From WJJR01 sp964440935 (GTDB taxonomy: Bacteria; Zixibacteria; MSB-5A5; WJJR01): a stretch of DNA of 27,276 nt. The translations under genes were made by a program, and so were the position numbers. Where the stretch lies: positions 1-27,276 of the forward strand of contig CAYTTY010000048.1 in the NCBI GenBank assembly GCA_964440935.1, given 5' to 3'. Shown here in pieces: positions 6,639 to 13,805 of this stretch (positions within the stretch are counted from its first letter, which is position 1; the number at the start of each line of letters is the position of its first letter). The notes under the pieces are model-generated. The model did no database searches. It was not told the origin of the DNA and saw only the letters and a list, made by a program, of their open reading frames with translations.

Positions 6639-8777
6639 ATGCGGCGTATGTTCATGCTGAACTTGATCGTAGTAGTATTTGCATCGAATTCATCGGCCCG
6701 ATCCGATTCAGCGCTCCAGGAGCGACTGCGCACATTTGAATCCAACATCGAGGCAGCCATTGAAGCCGGCGACTTCGTCGGTGTATCGATTGCGATATCT
6801 CACGGCGATTTCTACTACGTCAATGGATTCGGCATGGCCGACCTGGAAAATGACGTATTGGCGACCGGTGAATCGGCATATCGCCTTGCATCGGTGACCA
6901 AAGCGATGACCGCCGTTGGCGTGCTCAACTTGGTCGAAGATGGCGTCATTGATCTCGACGATGAAGTGCAGACATACGTTCCCTACTTCCCCCAAAAAAA
7001 GTGGCCGATCACAATTCGTCATCTGCTTGGTCATACCAGCGGCATCAGCCATTACAAGAATTACAGCGAAGAAGCCCAACACATGAAGCGCCTTTCAACG
7101 GAAGAGGCCATCGCCATCTTCGCTGACTGGGATCTGTTGTTCGAACCGGGCGAGCGGATGAGCTACACCACGTACGGTTACAACTTGCTCGGCGCCGTCA
7201 TAGAGGGCGCCAGCGGCCAACCATTCGGCGAGTACATGACCGAACATGTGTGGCAACCGTTGGGAATGAACAATACACGTCTCGACAGTCCCTATGAGAT
7301 CATCCCGAATCGCGTCGCAGGATACATGATGTATGAGGGACAACTGCTCAACTCGGTTCCGGTCGACTTGAGCATGAAATATGCCGGCGGCGGGACCCGA
7401 TCCACTGTGGGCGATATGGTGAAGTTTGCCCAGGGCATTTCCGACGGCCTGATTCTGGAGAACGAAACGATCGACAGCATGTGGACACCGCACATCACAC
7501 GGGATGGTCATTTCACCGGTTACGGGCATGGGTGGGGTATTTCGAACTTCAACGGACGTTTTTTGGTGATGCACTCGGGATCGCAAGAAGAAACACAGAC
7601 CATCCTCGCCCATCTACCCGGCGCCGACCTCACCATCGCCGTCGCCTCTAACCTCGAAGACAGCAATCCCCGTGAGATTGCCTTCGCCGCCTACGAGGCG
7701 GTCACCGGAGAACCGATCGACGGTCCTTCACCCTACGTTGGGGGCCCCTACGGCGATGCGCTATATACTGCGCTGCGCTGGTGTTTCAATGACGGTCTCA
7801 CACACTTCGATTACTTCGGAAAACTGTTCACCACCGACAATGAGCAATTGGCCGAGGCATTTGCATACGTTTCCCAGTTTGCCAGATTGGAAGACACTGG
7901 CATCGAGATCGATTCGGCAATGACACTCACCGCTGAAGGTCGACACCCGGTAACTGGTGTCCCATTCGGGACCGTCGGATCATACATGGCCGCCCAACTC
8001 TATGAACAGAAAGGTGAACATTTGATGACGGACATTCGTCCGAGAGGTGTTCTCGCCTTCGCCGATGCGTATGTGAAACTCACCGAAGAATCACCCACTA
8101 TCCCACCGACCGCACAACTGAGTCCGGAGTGTGCGAATATCACTCAGGACTGGGCGGACGCGTGGGCCGAGTATCGTGATGCCGGCCTGCTGGCCTATGA
8201 GATTACTGTACAGGATACGCCAGCGGCTCTTCATAATCGCCTGATGCCCAAACTCGAAGGCAAAACCATTCGCCCCGATTACTCGGAGGCCCTCTACGAC
8301 GCGGTCGGCGACGCCCTCTTCGGGCCCTACAGTCGATCACATGCACGCGGCTTTGTTGAACTGGGATTGGAGCTTTATCCCAAATCCGACCGGGCTCTGG
8401 CCACCGCCGGGCTGTTTCACCTCTTCGCTGAAGAATCCGATAAAGCCATGCCCTATCTTACACGCTCTATCGAATTGAATCCCAATGGAGCGGCCAACGC
8501 CGGCGAACTGAACCGCATTGCCTATCAATTGGCCGGTCACGGAAAGTACGATCTCTCGATTGCCATTCTCGCAGCAGCGATGAAATTGCATCCGGACAAC
8601 GCCAACCTGCGTGACTCGATGGGTGAAATGCACTTGAACAAGGGTGCGATCGCCGCCGCCAAGTCGTGGTACCAAAAGGCCCTGGCGATGGATCCGGACT
8701 TCGAAAACGCCAAACGCATGCTGGAGGAGATCGAAAAGCGACAGAACATGGTCAGCCCGGCCTCTGACAAAGAGTAA
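6639..8777 (+). CDS. Exported LACTB-like serine hydrolase (beta-lactamase fold) with C-terminal TPRs, 712 aa
   Basis: ATG at 6639 follows AGGAGGAG. A short signal peptide (residues 1 to about 20) precedes the PF00144-type domain. Catalytic motifs: ASVTK with S85 and K88; SYTTYGY at Y176, where family members usually have YSN or YST; and HSG at H312-G314 in place of KTG. These fit the serine beta-lactamase-like/LACTB and esterase group rather than true beta-lactamases, so peptidase or esterase action is more likely than antibiotic hydrolysis. Residues about 370-550 form a linker domain, and about 560-700 hold TPR-like helices (KAMPYLTRSIELNPN, LSIAILAAAMKLHPDNA, AKSWYQKALAMDPDFENA). The gene stands alone between long spacers. 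Confidence 0.88.
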   Translation: MRRMFMLNLIVVVFASNSSARSDSALQERLRTFESNIEAAIEAGDFVGVSIAISHGDFYYVNGFGMADLENDVLATGESAYRLASVTKAMTAVGVLNLVEDGVIDLDDEVQTYVPYFPQKKWPITIRHLLGHTSGISHYKNYSEEAQHMKRLSTEEAIAIFADWDLLFEPGERMSYTTYGYNLLGAVIEGASGQPFGEYMTEHVWQPLGMNNTRLDSPYEIIPNRVAGYMMYEGQLLNSVPVDLSMKYAGGGTRSTVGDMVKFAQGISDGLILENETIDSMWTPHITRDGHFTGYGHGWGISNFNGRFLVMHSGSQEETQTILAHLPGADLTIAVASNLEDSNPREIAFAAYEAVTGEPIDGPSPYVGGPYGDALYTALRWCFNDGLTHFDYFGKLFTTDNEQLAEAFAYVSQFARLEDTGIEIDSAMTLTAEGRHPVTGVPFGTVGSYMAAQLYEQKGEHLMTDIRPRGVLAFADAYVKLTEESPTIPPTAQLSPECANITQDWADAWAEYRDAGLLAYEITVQDTPAALHNRLMPKLEGKTIRPDYSEALYDAVGDALFGPYSRSHARGFVELGLELYPKSDRALATAGLFHLFAEESDKAMPYLTRSIELNPNGAANAGELNRIAYQLAGHGKYDLSIAILAAAMKLHPDNANLRDSMGEMHLNKGAIAAAKSWYQKALAMDPDFENAKRMLEEIEKRQNMVSPASDKE

Positions 8778-8786
8778 GATCGACCA

Positions 8787-8814
8787 TTGCCAAATGGACG
8801 CAAGTAGCTATCTT
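8787..8814 (+). promoter_or_regulatory. Candidate sigma-70-like promoter
   Basis: TTGCCA (8787-8792), 16-base spacer, TATCTT (8809-8814), about 55 bases upstream of the start at 8871. The match is moderate (5/6 and 4/6) and is the only reasonable pair in this short gap. Confidence 0.35.
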
Positions 8815-8870
8815 AGTGTGTTGTAGGTGATCGACTTTTGGTCTCACTTGAACACGCGAAGGTTAAGCCA

Positions 8871-9383
8871 ATGAGATTGAAGACATTTCGTATCGCGGCC
8901 ATCGTCATCGCACTCGTCGCGAGCGGGCTGACTGTGGGCATTAAAGCTCCGCAGTCGGCCGAAGATGCGAGCCCGGCACAGTCCACGGCCAAGGTCCAGA
9001 CAGTTGAACGTCTCGTCATCGAGTACAGCGACGGCGACTTCAGTATCATCAGCCGCACATCAATCCAGAAGGTGCTCCCCCCATCTACCGAGCTCCCTGC
9101 CGAACACGGTTCCGTGCGGGGTACGTGGTTTGAGGTCCAGAACGATGAGGGAACCGCCGTCTATCGTCGGCCGATGACCTCTCCCCGAATTCTCGTCTCA
9201 GAAACCTTAGACGATACAACGGGACAAATTCAACGGGCCGAGAGTGAAGTCTCCGAGCGTGTTTTCAGCGTGCTGATCCCGGCACGCGACGATGCCAAGT
9301 CACTTGTGATATTCGACAGCCCCTCAGCCCCTGAAAAACGCACCGTCGCGGCATCTGAAGTCGGACGGCTCAACCTACGGTAG
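8871..9383 (+). CDS. Exported protein of unknown function, 170 aa, paired with M64 peptidase
   Basis: The frame is open from TTG at 8838, but ATG at 8871 is chosen because MRLKTFRIAAIVIALVASG starts there as a signal peptide or N-terminal anchor, with GAAGG upstream. The mature protein is rich in charged residues and likely beta structure (VERLVIEYSDGDFSIISR, GTWFEVQNDEGTAVYRR, RVFSVLIPARDDAKSLVIFD). The last part resembles beta-sandwich segments found beside M64 peptidases, but I do not recognise a named family. It stops 5 bases before the M64 gene start, so translational coupling is likely and a role as partner, inhibitor or pro-domain is possible. That role is inference from position only. 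Confidence 0.65.
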   Translation: MRLKTFRIAAIVIALVASGLTVGIKAPQSAEDASPAQSTAKVQTVERLVIEYSDGDFSIISRTSIQKVLPPSTELPAEHGSVRGTWFEVQNDEGTAVYRRPMTSPRILVSETLDDTTGQIQRAESEVSERVFSVLIPARDDAKSLVIFDSPSAPEKRTVAASEVGRLNLR

Positions 9384-9388
9384 ACATC

Positions 9389-10600
9389 ATGATTATAAAG
9401 CAATCCATACTTCCGACAACATTCGCCGTGGTGGTGGCGCTCACAGTGATGACATCAGCGGCCGTGGCAGGCACCGGTGACGGCACCGTGCTTGGCGCAA
9501 CCAAAGTGTTCGACAATGGACCCGATTCCGAACGCTACAACTTGGTCGTCCTCGCCGAGGGATTCCAAGCCACGGAACAGGATGCCTTCAACGCTGCGGT
9601 CGATCAGATCGTTGCCTCGTTGTTTGACTATCCGCCGATCGACACATTGACCAACGCGTTCAACGTCTACCGCATCAATGTCGCCTCTGACCAATCGGGT
9701 GCTGACAATCCGATGCCCTGCCACCCTGAGGGTATCTACGTCAACACCTACTTTGATGCAACGTACTGTGCGAGCGGAATTCCGCGCGCCCTGGTTGTCA
9801 ATAACAGCATTGCCTTCTCGGTGATGAACGCGCACGTCCCCTCATGGGACCAGGGAGTTGTGATCGTCAACGCGACCCAGTGGGGCGGCACTGGCGGGAG
9901 CCTCTCGGTGACCTCGCTGGCGCCCGGCTGGGAAGGCATTGTGATTCATGAGATGGGCCACTCGGCGTTTGGCCTGGCCGACGAGTATGAATACTACGCC
10001 GGGTGTGGTTCCGGTGAGAATCGCGATCATCACCCGGCCGTTGAACCGTCCGAACCGAATGTCACGATTGAAACGAATCGCGACGACGTGAAATGGAATC
10101 ATCTCATCCTGCCCGCAACCCCACTGCCGACAACCCAAAACGCCGATTGTTCGCAGTGTGATTCTCAGGGGAACCCGTTTCCGTCGTCGACGGTCGGTCT
10201 GTACGAAGGCGCGCACTATTACCATTGTGATTGTTACCGTCCGCAGTTTCACTGCATGATGCGTAACCTTGCGTCATTCTGCGCCGTGTGCCGCGAACGA
10301 ATTGTTGAAACATTGGCACCGTTCCTGCCGGAGGAACCGTGCGTGTGCGAATATGCGCTGGACTTCGATGAAAACAACCAGGTGGACGCCGTCGACCTGT
10401 GGTCACTCATCAACATCCTGTATTTCAACGGCACCGATATTCAGGATCCCGACTGTCCGACGACGCGCTCCGACTTCAATGCCGACAGTCAGGTCGATTC
10501 GTGGGATTTGAACTACGCCATCGAGTACATCTTCTTCAACGGCCTTGCGCTGTGTGATGCGTGCGATCCGATCAACCCCAGTTGTGGAGCCACGAATTGA
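9389..10600 (+). CDS. Secreted M64-type (IgA peptidase) metallopeptidase with dockerin-like tail, 403 aa
   Basis: ATG at 9389, 5 bases after the upstream stop. Residues 1-27 are a signal peptide ending AAVA. The domain shows the M64 hallmarks: SERYNLVVLAEGFQ near the N-terminus, zinc motif HEMGHSAFGLADEY (H187, E188, H191, with DEY at 198-200), and VGLYEGAHYYHCDCYRPQFHCMM ... FCAVC near 270-310. H187 and H191 should bind zinc and E188 should be the catalytic base. Members of M64 are secreted endopeptidases; the IgA substrate applies only to the founding enzyme and is not implied here. Residues about 316-403 are the two-repeat dockerin-like module (DFDENNQVDAVDLW..INILYFNG ... RSDFNADSQVDSWDLN..IEYIFFNG), with a Cys-rich end. 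Confidence 0.9.
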   Translation: MIIKQSILPTTFAVVVALTVMTSAAVAGTGDGTVLGATKVFDNGPDSERYNLVVLAEGFQATEQDAFNAAVDQIVASLFDYPPIDTLTNAFNVYRINVASDQSGADNPMPCHPEGIYVNTYFDATYCASGIPRALVVNNSIAFSVMNAHVPSWDQGVVIVNATQWGGTGGSLSVTSLAPGWEGIVIHEMGHSAFGLADEYEYYAGCGSGENRDHHPAVEPSEPNVTIETNRDDVKWNHLILPATPLPTTQNADCSQCDSQGNPFPSSTVGLYEGAHYYHCDCYRPQFHCMMRNLASFCAVCRERIVETLAPFLPEEPCVCEYALDFDENNQVDAVDLWSLINILYFNGTDIQDPDCPTTRSDFNADSQVDSWDLNYAIEYIFFNGLALCDACDPINPSCGATN

Positions 10601-10696
10601 ACAAACACTTAATACGTGACGTCACGCACCCTCGGGTTGATGTCACCTGAACAGACACCCGTCGTAACCACATTGCGGCGGGATTTCTGTTGGAGA

Positions 10697-10855
10697 TTCT
10701 ATGGCGATGGTCAGAATTATCTTCCGATTGACCGGGCGATGTAGCACGGGCGCCTCGCCCGTGCGGCATGGCCCGTTCGACCATGCTCACGGCAAGCAGG
10801 ACGGCCATGCTACGATCTCGTGAATCGGATAGTTCTTCTGACAATCGCTATAGAA
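10697..10855. mobile_element. MITE-like element B (159 bp)
   Basis: The 35-base ends match as inverted repeats at 27 of 35 positions (TTCTATGGCGATGGTCAGAA versus TTCTATAGCGATTGTCAGAA). Inside is a perfect 9-bp hairpin GCACGGGCG-CCT-CGCCCGTGC (10744-10764), and GTAGCA/TGCTAC flank the core, so the whole element can fold into one nested hairpin. No coding capacity. This is the best-preserved copy and defines the family. Confidence 0.72.
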
Positions 10856-10885
10856 GCCTGTTGTGTTTGCGTTCCAACAGGCCAT

Positions 10886-10998
10886 CTAGTATCGTGTCCC
10901 GGAAGTAGGTTAATGAAATTGTTCACGACCGCAGTGCGGTCACGCGCCCTCGCGTGACGGCACGCTGGAATCGGACAGTTCTTCCGACAATTGCTCTA
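10886..10998. mobile_element. MITE-like element C, left end degenerate
   Basis: The right end (10966-10998, GGAATCGGACAGTTCTTCCGACAATTGCTCTA) matches the family. The interior hairpin TCACGCG-CCCT-CGCGTGA (10940-10957) and the adjoining GGCACGCTGGAATCGGAC match element A in reverse orientation. The left end CTAGTATCGTGTCCCGGAAG is only weakly similar to the family end, so the element may be truncated, chimeric or inserted next to a different repeat. Confidence 0.5.
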
Positions 10999-11249
10999 AC
11001 AACCGCCAGGGCAAGGCAAATAAAGCATGACGATATGAGTCGTCATTGTCGTTGTCAGTTTAATAGGCTGTTGACGAACAATGCAAGGACTGTTCTATTC
11101 ACGTTCCGCACGCATAAAAGCGCTTGTAGACTATTGACAACGATCTGTCATCCAGCCATCTTGTAATTGATAAGGTTCACGCTCACGTTTCACTGGCAGA
11201 TCGGAGCGAGATACCACCATCGCCAGAACCCATGCCCCCGGAGGTTCCG

Positions 11250-12161
11250 ATGAACACGTATGTTCGCATAGCGGCAATGCTTGTGGCCGTGGCGGTGCTC
11301 TGCGCGTGTCCGGTCCATGCGACCGACCGCATTGCTGTCGAGTCACAAAGCGTGGGAATGACCGAGACTGTCACCGTTGGCGTCTACCTGGAGAATGATG
11401 CCACGGTTAACACCATTGTTGCCAACTACGTCATACGCTCTTTGTCGAATAGTGCCTATCCGACGGCGATTTTGGCCGAGTACAACACAGCCGGTGGTCG
11501 TCTGGACGCCGACGGACCGGGCGGCGCCTTGGTCGACATTGTCATTTTGAACTCCTATGAGACAGAAGATGGGAGCTGCAAGAGCGGCGAACCGGGCGGT
11601 TTCTCTACGATTGCTGAAACCAACAATGATGCGGGAACCCCGTTCGATGTAGACGTCCCGAATCCGGGCGATCCGGATGCTATCAAAGCCTCTCGCAGCA
11701 GGATTTTCGGCCAGCAACTCGAGCCCGGTAGCGATTTCCCCATCGGCACCGGTGAGCCACATCTTCTGCTTCACTTCACTGCCCCTTCGGATACCGGAAA
11801 GTTCGAAATCGACACCACATGCACCAACGCGTCAAGCCACACGGTCTTTGTGCTCGCTACGGGTGGTTCCGTGACTCCGGTGTTCACCAAGGGTGTGATC
11901 ACGGTGACTGAATGCAGTTGCCCCTACCAGGGCGACTTCAATGCCGACGCTGTCATCGATGCGATGGATTTGAATGCCATGATCAATATCCTGTTCTTCA
12001 ACGGTCAGGATATTCAGGATCCGGCATGTCCGGCTAAGCGCAGCGATTGCCATTATAACGGTGCGTCGAGCGCCCGTGATCTCAACTGGATCATTCAGCA
12101 CATCTTCTTCAATGGTCCGCCGCCGTGTGACCCGTGTGCCGATCCGCCGTGCGAATCGTAA
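11250..12161 (+). CDS. Secreted cohesin-like plus dockerin-like protein, 303 aa
   Basis: The frame is open from ATG 11232, but ATG 11250 is chosen: GGAGG at about 11238 precedes it and a clear signal peptide follows (MNTYVRIAAMLVAVAVLCACPVHA). Residues about 25-218 look like a cohesin-type beta-sandwich: an opening IAVESQSVGMTETVTVGVYLEN, a central HLLLHFTAPSDTGKFEID and a closing VTPVFTKGVITVTE. Residues 221-303 are the dockerin-like pair (GDFNADAVIDAMDLN.MINILFFNG ... RSDCHYNGASSARDLN.IIQHIFFNGPPPCDPC). The second calcium loop is degenerate (HYNGASSARD). Having both module types in one protein suggests self-assembly or scaffold function, but this is inference. The cohesin match is by pattern, not by profile. 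Confidence 0.7.
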   Translation: MNTYVRIAAMLVAVAVLCACPVHATDRIAVESQSVGMTETVTVGVYLENDATVNTIVANYVIRSLSNSAYPTAILAEYNTAGGRLDADGPGGALVDIVILNSYETEDGSCKSGEPGGFSTIAETNNDAGTPFDVDVPNPGDPDAIKASRSRIFGQQLEPGSDFPIGTGEPHLLLHFTAPSDTGKFEIDTTCTNASSHTVFVLATGGSVTPVFTKGVITVTECSCPYQGDFNADAVIDAMDLNAMINILFFNGQDIQDPACPAKRSDCHYNGASSARDLNWIIQHIFFNGPPPCDPCADPPCES

Positions 12162-12275
12162 TGACCGAAGGGTTGTTAAACCGATGTAACTTGCACGTTT
12201 TGGATGTCCACCACGTTAATGTGAGTCACTTCGGAGTACGGGTTCCCTGAGAATGTGAGTCGGGCTACGCTTCGT

Positions 12276-12302
12276 CCTGATGGACAAAAAGCGCCCATCA
12301 GG
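12276..12302 (-). repeat. GATGGAC-type hairpin repeat, inverted copy
   Basis: CCTGATGG-11 bases-CCATCAGG. Read on the minus strand it gives GGGCGCTTTTTGTCCATCAGG, matching the copies at 1301, 13376 and 13569. It lies 115 bases after the cohesin-like gene and before the dehydrogenase gene. Confidence 0.65.
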
Positions 12303-12366
12303 GCCACTCGGACGATGTTGTAATTGTCGGTGGCATTCACATGGTCGGCACTACACATTGCCGTCC

Positions 12367-13344
12367 ATGAGCGGCGTCCGTGTGCATTGTGTTCACAACT
12401 TCCGCGACCCGTTTCACGCGGAATTCGATCCTTTGCTCGACCGCGCGGTCTCAATCACGTGGGGACCGGAATTGCCATCCCCTGCTGACTTCGAGATTCT
12501 CGTGGCCGGACGGCCGTCGCCTGTGGAGCTGACCGCATCGCGTAAGATGCGTGCGCTGGTCATTCCCTGGGCGGGACTTCCGGTTCAAACACAAGCGGTG
12601 CTGAGGGATTTTCCCGAGCTCCAGGTTCACAATCTTCATCACAACGCTGCCCCAACCGCCGAAATGGCGCTGACACTGATGATGACCGCCGCCAAGGAGA
12701 TCATCCCCATCGATCAGTCGATCCGCCGCCACGATTGGACGCTGCGCTACAACGATACGCGTGCGCTCTCGCTTGAAGGACGCACGGCAGTTATCCTCGG
12801 CTTTGGTGCGATAGGCAAACGCATCGCCCGGTCTTGCAAGGCGTTGGGCATGACCGTTGAGATCGTGCGCCGACATGTGAATGAAGCCCTTGATGGCGAA
12901 TACTGCCAGCATTCGGTTTTGGATCTGCCGGTGCTTCTCCCCTATGCCAATGTTCTCGTGGTTGCGTTGCCGATGACTAATGATACAAACAACATGATCG
13001 GCAGGCACGAACTGGCGCTGCTCCCCGATAACGCCATTATTGTCAATGTCGCACGTGGTGCGATTGTCGACGAAGAAGCGTTGTACAATCAGCTCGCCTC
13101 CGGACGATTGCGCGCCGGCCTCGATGTCTGGTACAACTATCCGACCGACGAGCATTCCCGCAGCAACACGCCGCCATCGCGATTCCCTTTTGCTACCTTG
13201 TCAAACGTCGTCATGACGCCCCACCTCGCCGGTCATTCCGGCGAGACTGAACGTTTGCGGGCTTTGGCCTTGGCCGAGGTGCTCAACGCCGCGGCGAATG
13301 GTCATGAGATCCCGAATCGGGTGAATGTGACGCTCGGGTATTGA
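12367..13344 (+). CDS. D-isomer-specific 2-hydroxyacid dehydrogenase, atypical, 325 aa
   Basis: The frame is open from 12280, but that upstream start falls inside a hairpin repeat; ATG 12367 starts MSGVRVHCVHNFRDPF. The NAD-binding motif GFGAIGKRIA (G145, G147, G150) is intact, as are the catalytic Arg (NVARGA, R230) and His (MTPHLAGHS, H286). The usual catalytic Glu, found in a DVF..EP motif, is replaced: the sequence is LDVWYNYP, with Y258 in its place. The enzyme family interconverts 2-hydroxy acids and 2-oxo acids using NAD(P)H in the cytoplasm. The missing Glu suggests altered chemistry, a different proton relay or loss of activity. No pathway partner lies nearby, so the substrate is unknown. 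Confidence 0.85.
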   Translation: MSGVRVHCVHNFRDPFHAEFDPLLDRAVSITWGPELPSPADFEILVAGRPSPVELTASRKMRALVIPWAGLPVQTQAVLRDFPELQVHNLHHNAAPTAEMALTLMMTAAKEIIPIDQSIRRHDWTLRYNDTRALSLEGRTAVILGFGAIGKRIARSCKALGMTVEIVRRHVNEALDGEYCQHSVLDLPVLLPYANVLVVALPMTNDTNNMIGRHELALLPDNAIIVNVARGAIVDEEALYNQLASGRLRAGLDVWYNYPTDEHSRSNTPPSRFPFATLSNVVMTPHLAGHSGETERLRALALAEVLNAAANGHEIPNRVNVTLGY

Positions 13345-13375
13345 ATCCGAGTTGAACGCACAACGCACGACGAGT

Positions 13376-13408
13376 GGCCCTGATGGACGCTTCTTGTCCA
13401 TCAGGGCC
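13376..13408 (+). terminator. Perfect 13-bp hairpin, GATGGAC repeat copy, likely terminator
   Basis: GGCCCTGATGGAC-GCTTCTT-GTCCATCAGGGCC is a perfect stem with a 7-base loop, 31 bases after the dehydrogenase stop. No long T tract follows (TGCTTAAC), so termination strength is uncertain. It is the best-formed member of a family of four. Confidence 0.6.
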
Positions 13409-13491
13409 TGCTTAACTCACTTCCCGTGGTAGCACTCTCCTAATGCATGTGAAACCGATAAAACGGTTTGGCGGGTGATAAGACCTCGCAG

Positions 13492-13543
13492 CACCCGGCT
13501 GAAGCCGGGTGTTAAAAAGCATAAAGCCCGCTTGAAGCGGGCT
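13492..13543. repeat. Two tandem palindromes (REP-like)
   Basis: CACCCGGC-TGAA-GCCGGGTG (13492-13511) and AGCCCGCT-TGA-AGCGGGCT (13525-13543), separated by 13 A-rich bases. Both are perfect 8-bp stems with GA-containing short loops, like REP-type intergenic palindromes. Confidence 0.6.
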
Positions 13544-13568
13544 CCATGCGTTGTGCTCCGCACAAGTG

Positions 13569-13599
13569 GCTTTGATGGACGGCTTTTGTCCATCAGGGC
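13569..13599 (+). repeat. GATGGAC-type hairpin repeat, third full copy
   Basis: TGATGGAC-GGCTTTT-GTCCATCA with G-T wobble extension on both sides (GCTT / GGGC). It sits immediately after the REP-like pair and is preceded by GTGGC, as in the copy at 13376. Confidence 0.6.
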
Positions 13600-13638
13600 G
13601 AAGCGGAATATCCCCAACAGAATCACACGATCCTGTAG

Positions 13639-13705
13639 CTCAGGAGCACGGCGCATTTTGACACATACCAGTATTCCACTCCCGTATGTGCGCCGGGCTC
13701 CTGAG
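13639..13705. other. Long imperfect stem-loop (about 22-bp arms)
   Basis: The left arm starts CTCAGGAGCACGGCGCA (13639) and ends CACATAC (13668). The right arm GTATGTGCGCCGGGCTCCTGAG (13684-13705) pairs with it apart from one mismatch and a short bulge (TTTTGA) on the left. The loop is about 15 bases. It may be a structured RNA element, a bidirectional terminator for the convergent genes, or a degenerate mobile palindrome. Confidence 0.55.
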
Positions 13706-13805
13706 ATTCAGCGTGACCCTGCGGATTGTCAGGAGCCCCGCCCGCCACCGTTCAAGCAAATGATGTAAGACCCAGTGGGAAGTGCTCCTGACCCACTGCT
13801 ATCTG

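Larger units (their letters stand above)
10601..11249. other. 649-bp intergenic region with two MITE-like elements
   Basis: Contains the 12-base palindrome CGTGACGTCACG (10615-10626), a weak stem CCCGTCGT/GCGGCGGG near 10668-10692 that may terminate the M64 gene, element B (10697-10855), a perfect 8-bp hairpin GCCTGTTG/CAACAGGC (10856-10882), and element C (10886-10998). From 10999 to 11249 I see no gene. GGAGG at about 11238 serves the next start. Confidence 0.6.
13345..13805. other. 461-bp intergenic region packed with stem-loops
   Basis: Lies between the convergent gene ends 13344 (+) and 13806 (-). In order: repeat hairpin 13376-13408; AAACCG/CGGTTT (13452-13469); CACCCGGC-TGAA-GCCGGGTG (13492-13511); AGCCCGCT-TGA-AGCGGGCT (13525-13543); repeat hairpin 13569-13599; and a long stem at 13639-13705. 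A further CAGGAGCCC half-motif lies near 13730. No convincing gene is present. Confidence 0.7.

Noticed and set aside
11134..11167. TTGACA followed by TGTAAT upstream of the cohesin-like gene
   Set aside because: The spacer is 22 bases; not convincing as a promoter.
12451..13155. Antisense ORF of 234 codons in the dehydrogenase gene
   Set aside because: The plus-strand frame has NAD-binding and catalytic motifs; the antisense product has none.
13376..13599. CRISPR array suspected from repeated GTCCATCAGGG
   Set aside because: Repeats are palindromic, irregularly spaced and dispersed across the window, with no cas genes.
13475..13768. Plus-strand ORF of 97 codons in the hairpin-rich spacer
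   Set aside because: It reads through several perfect palindromes and has low-complexity basic composition; the palindromes explain the sequence better.
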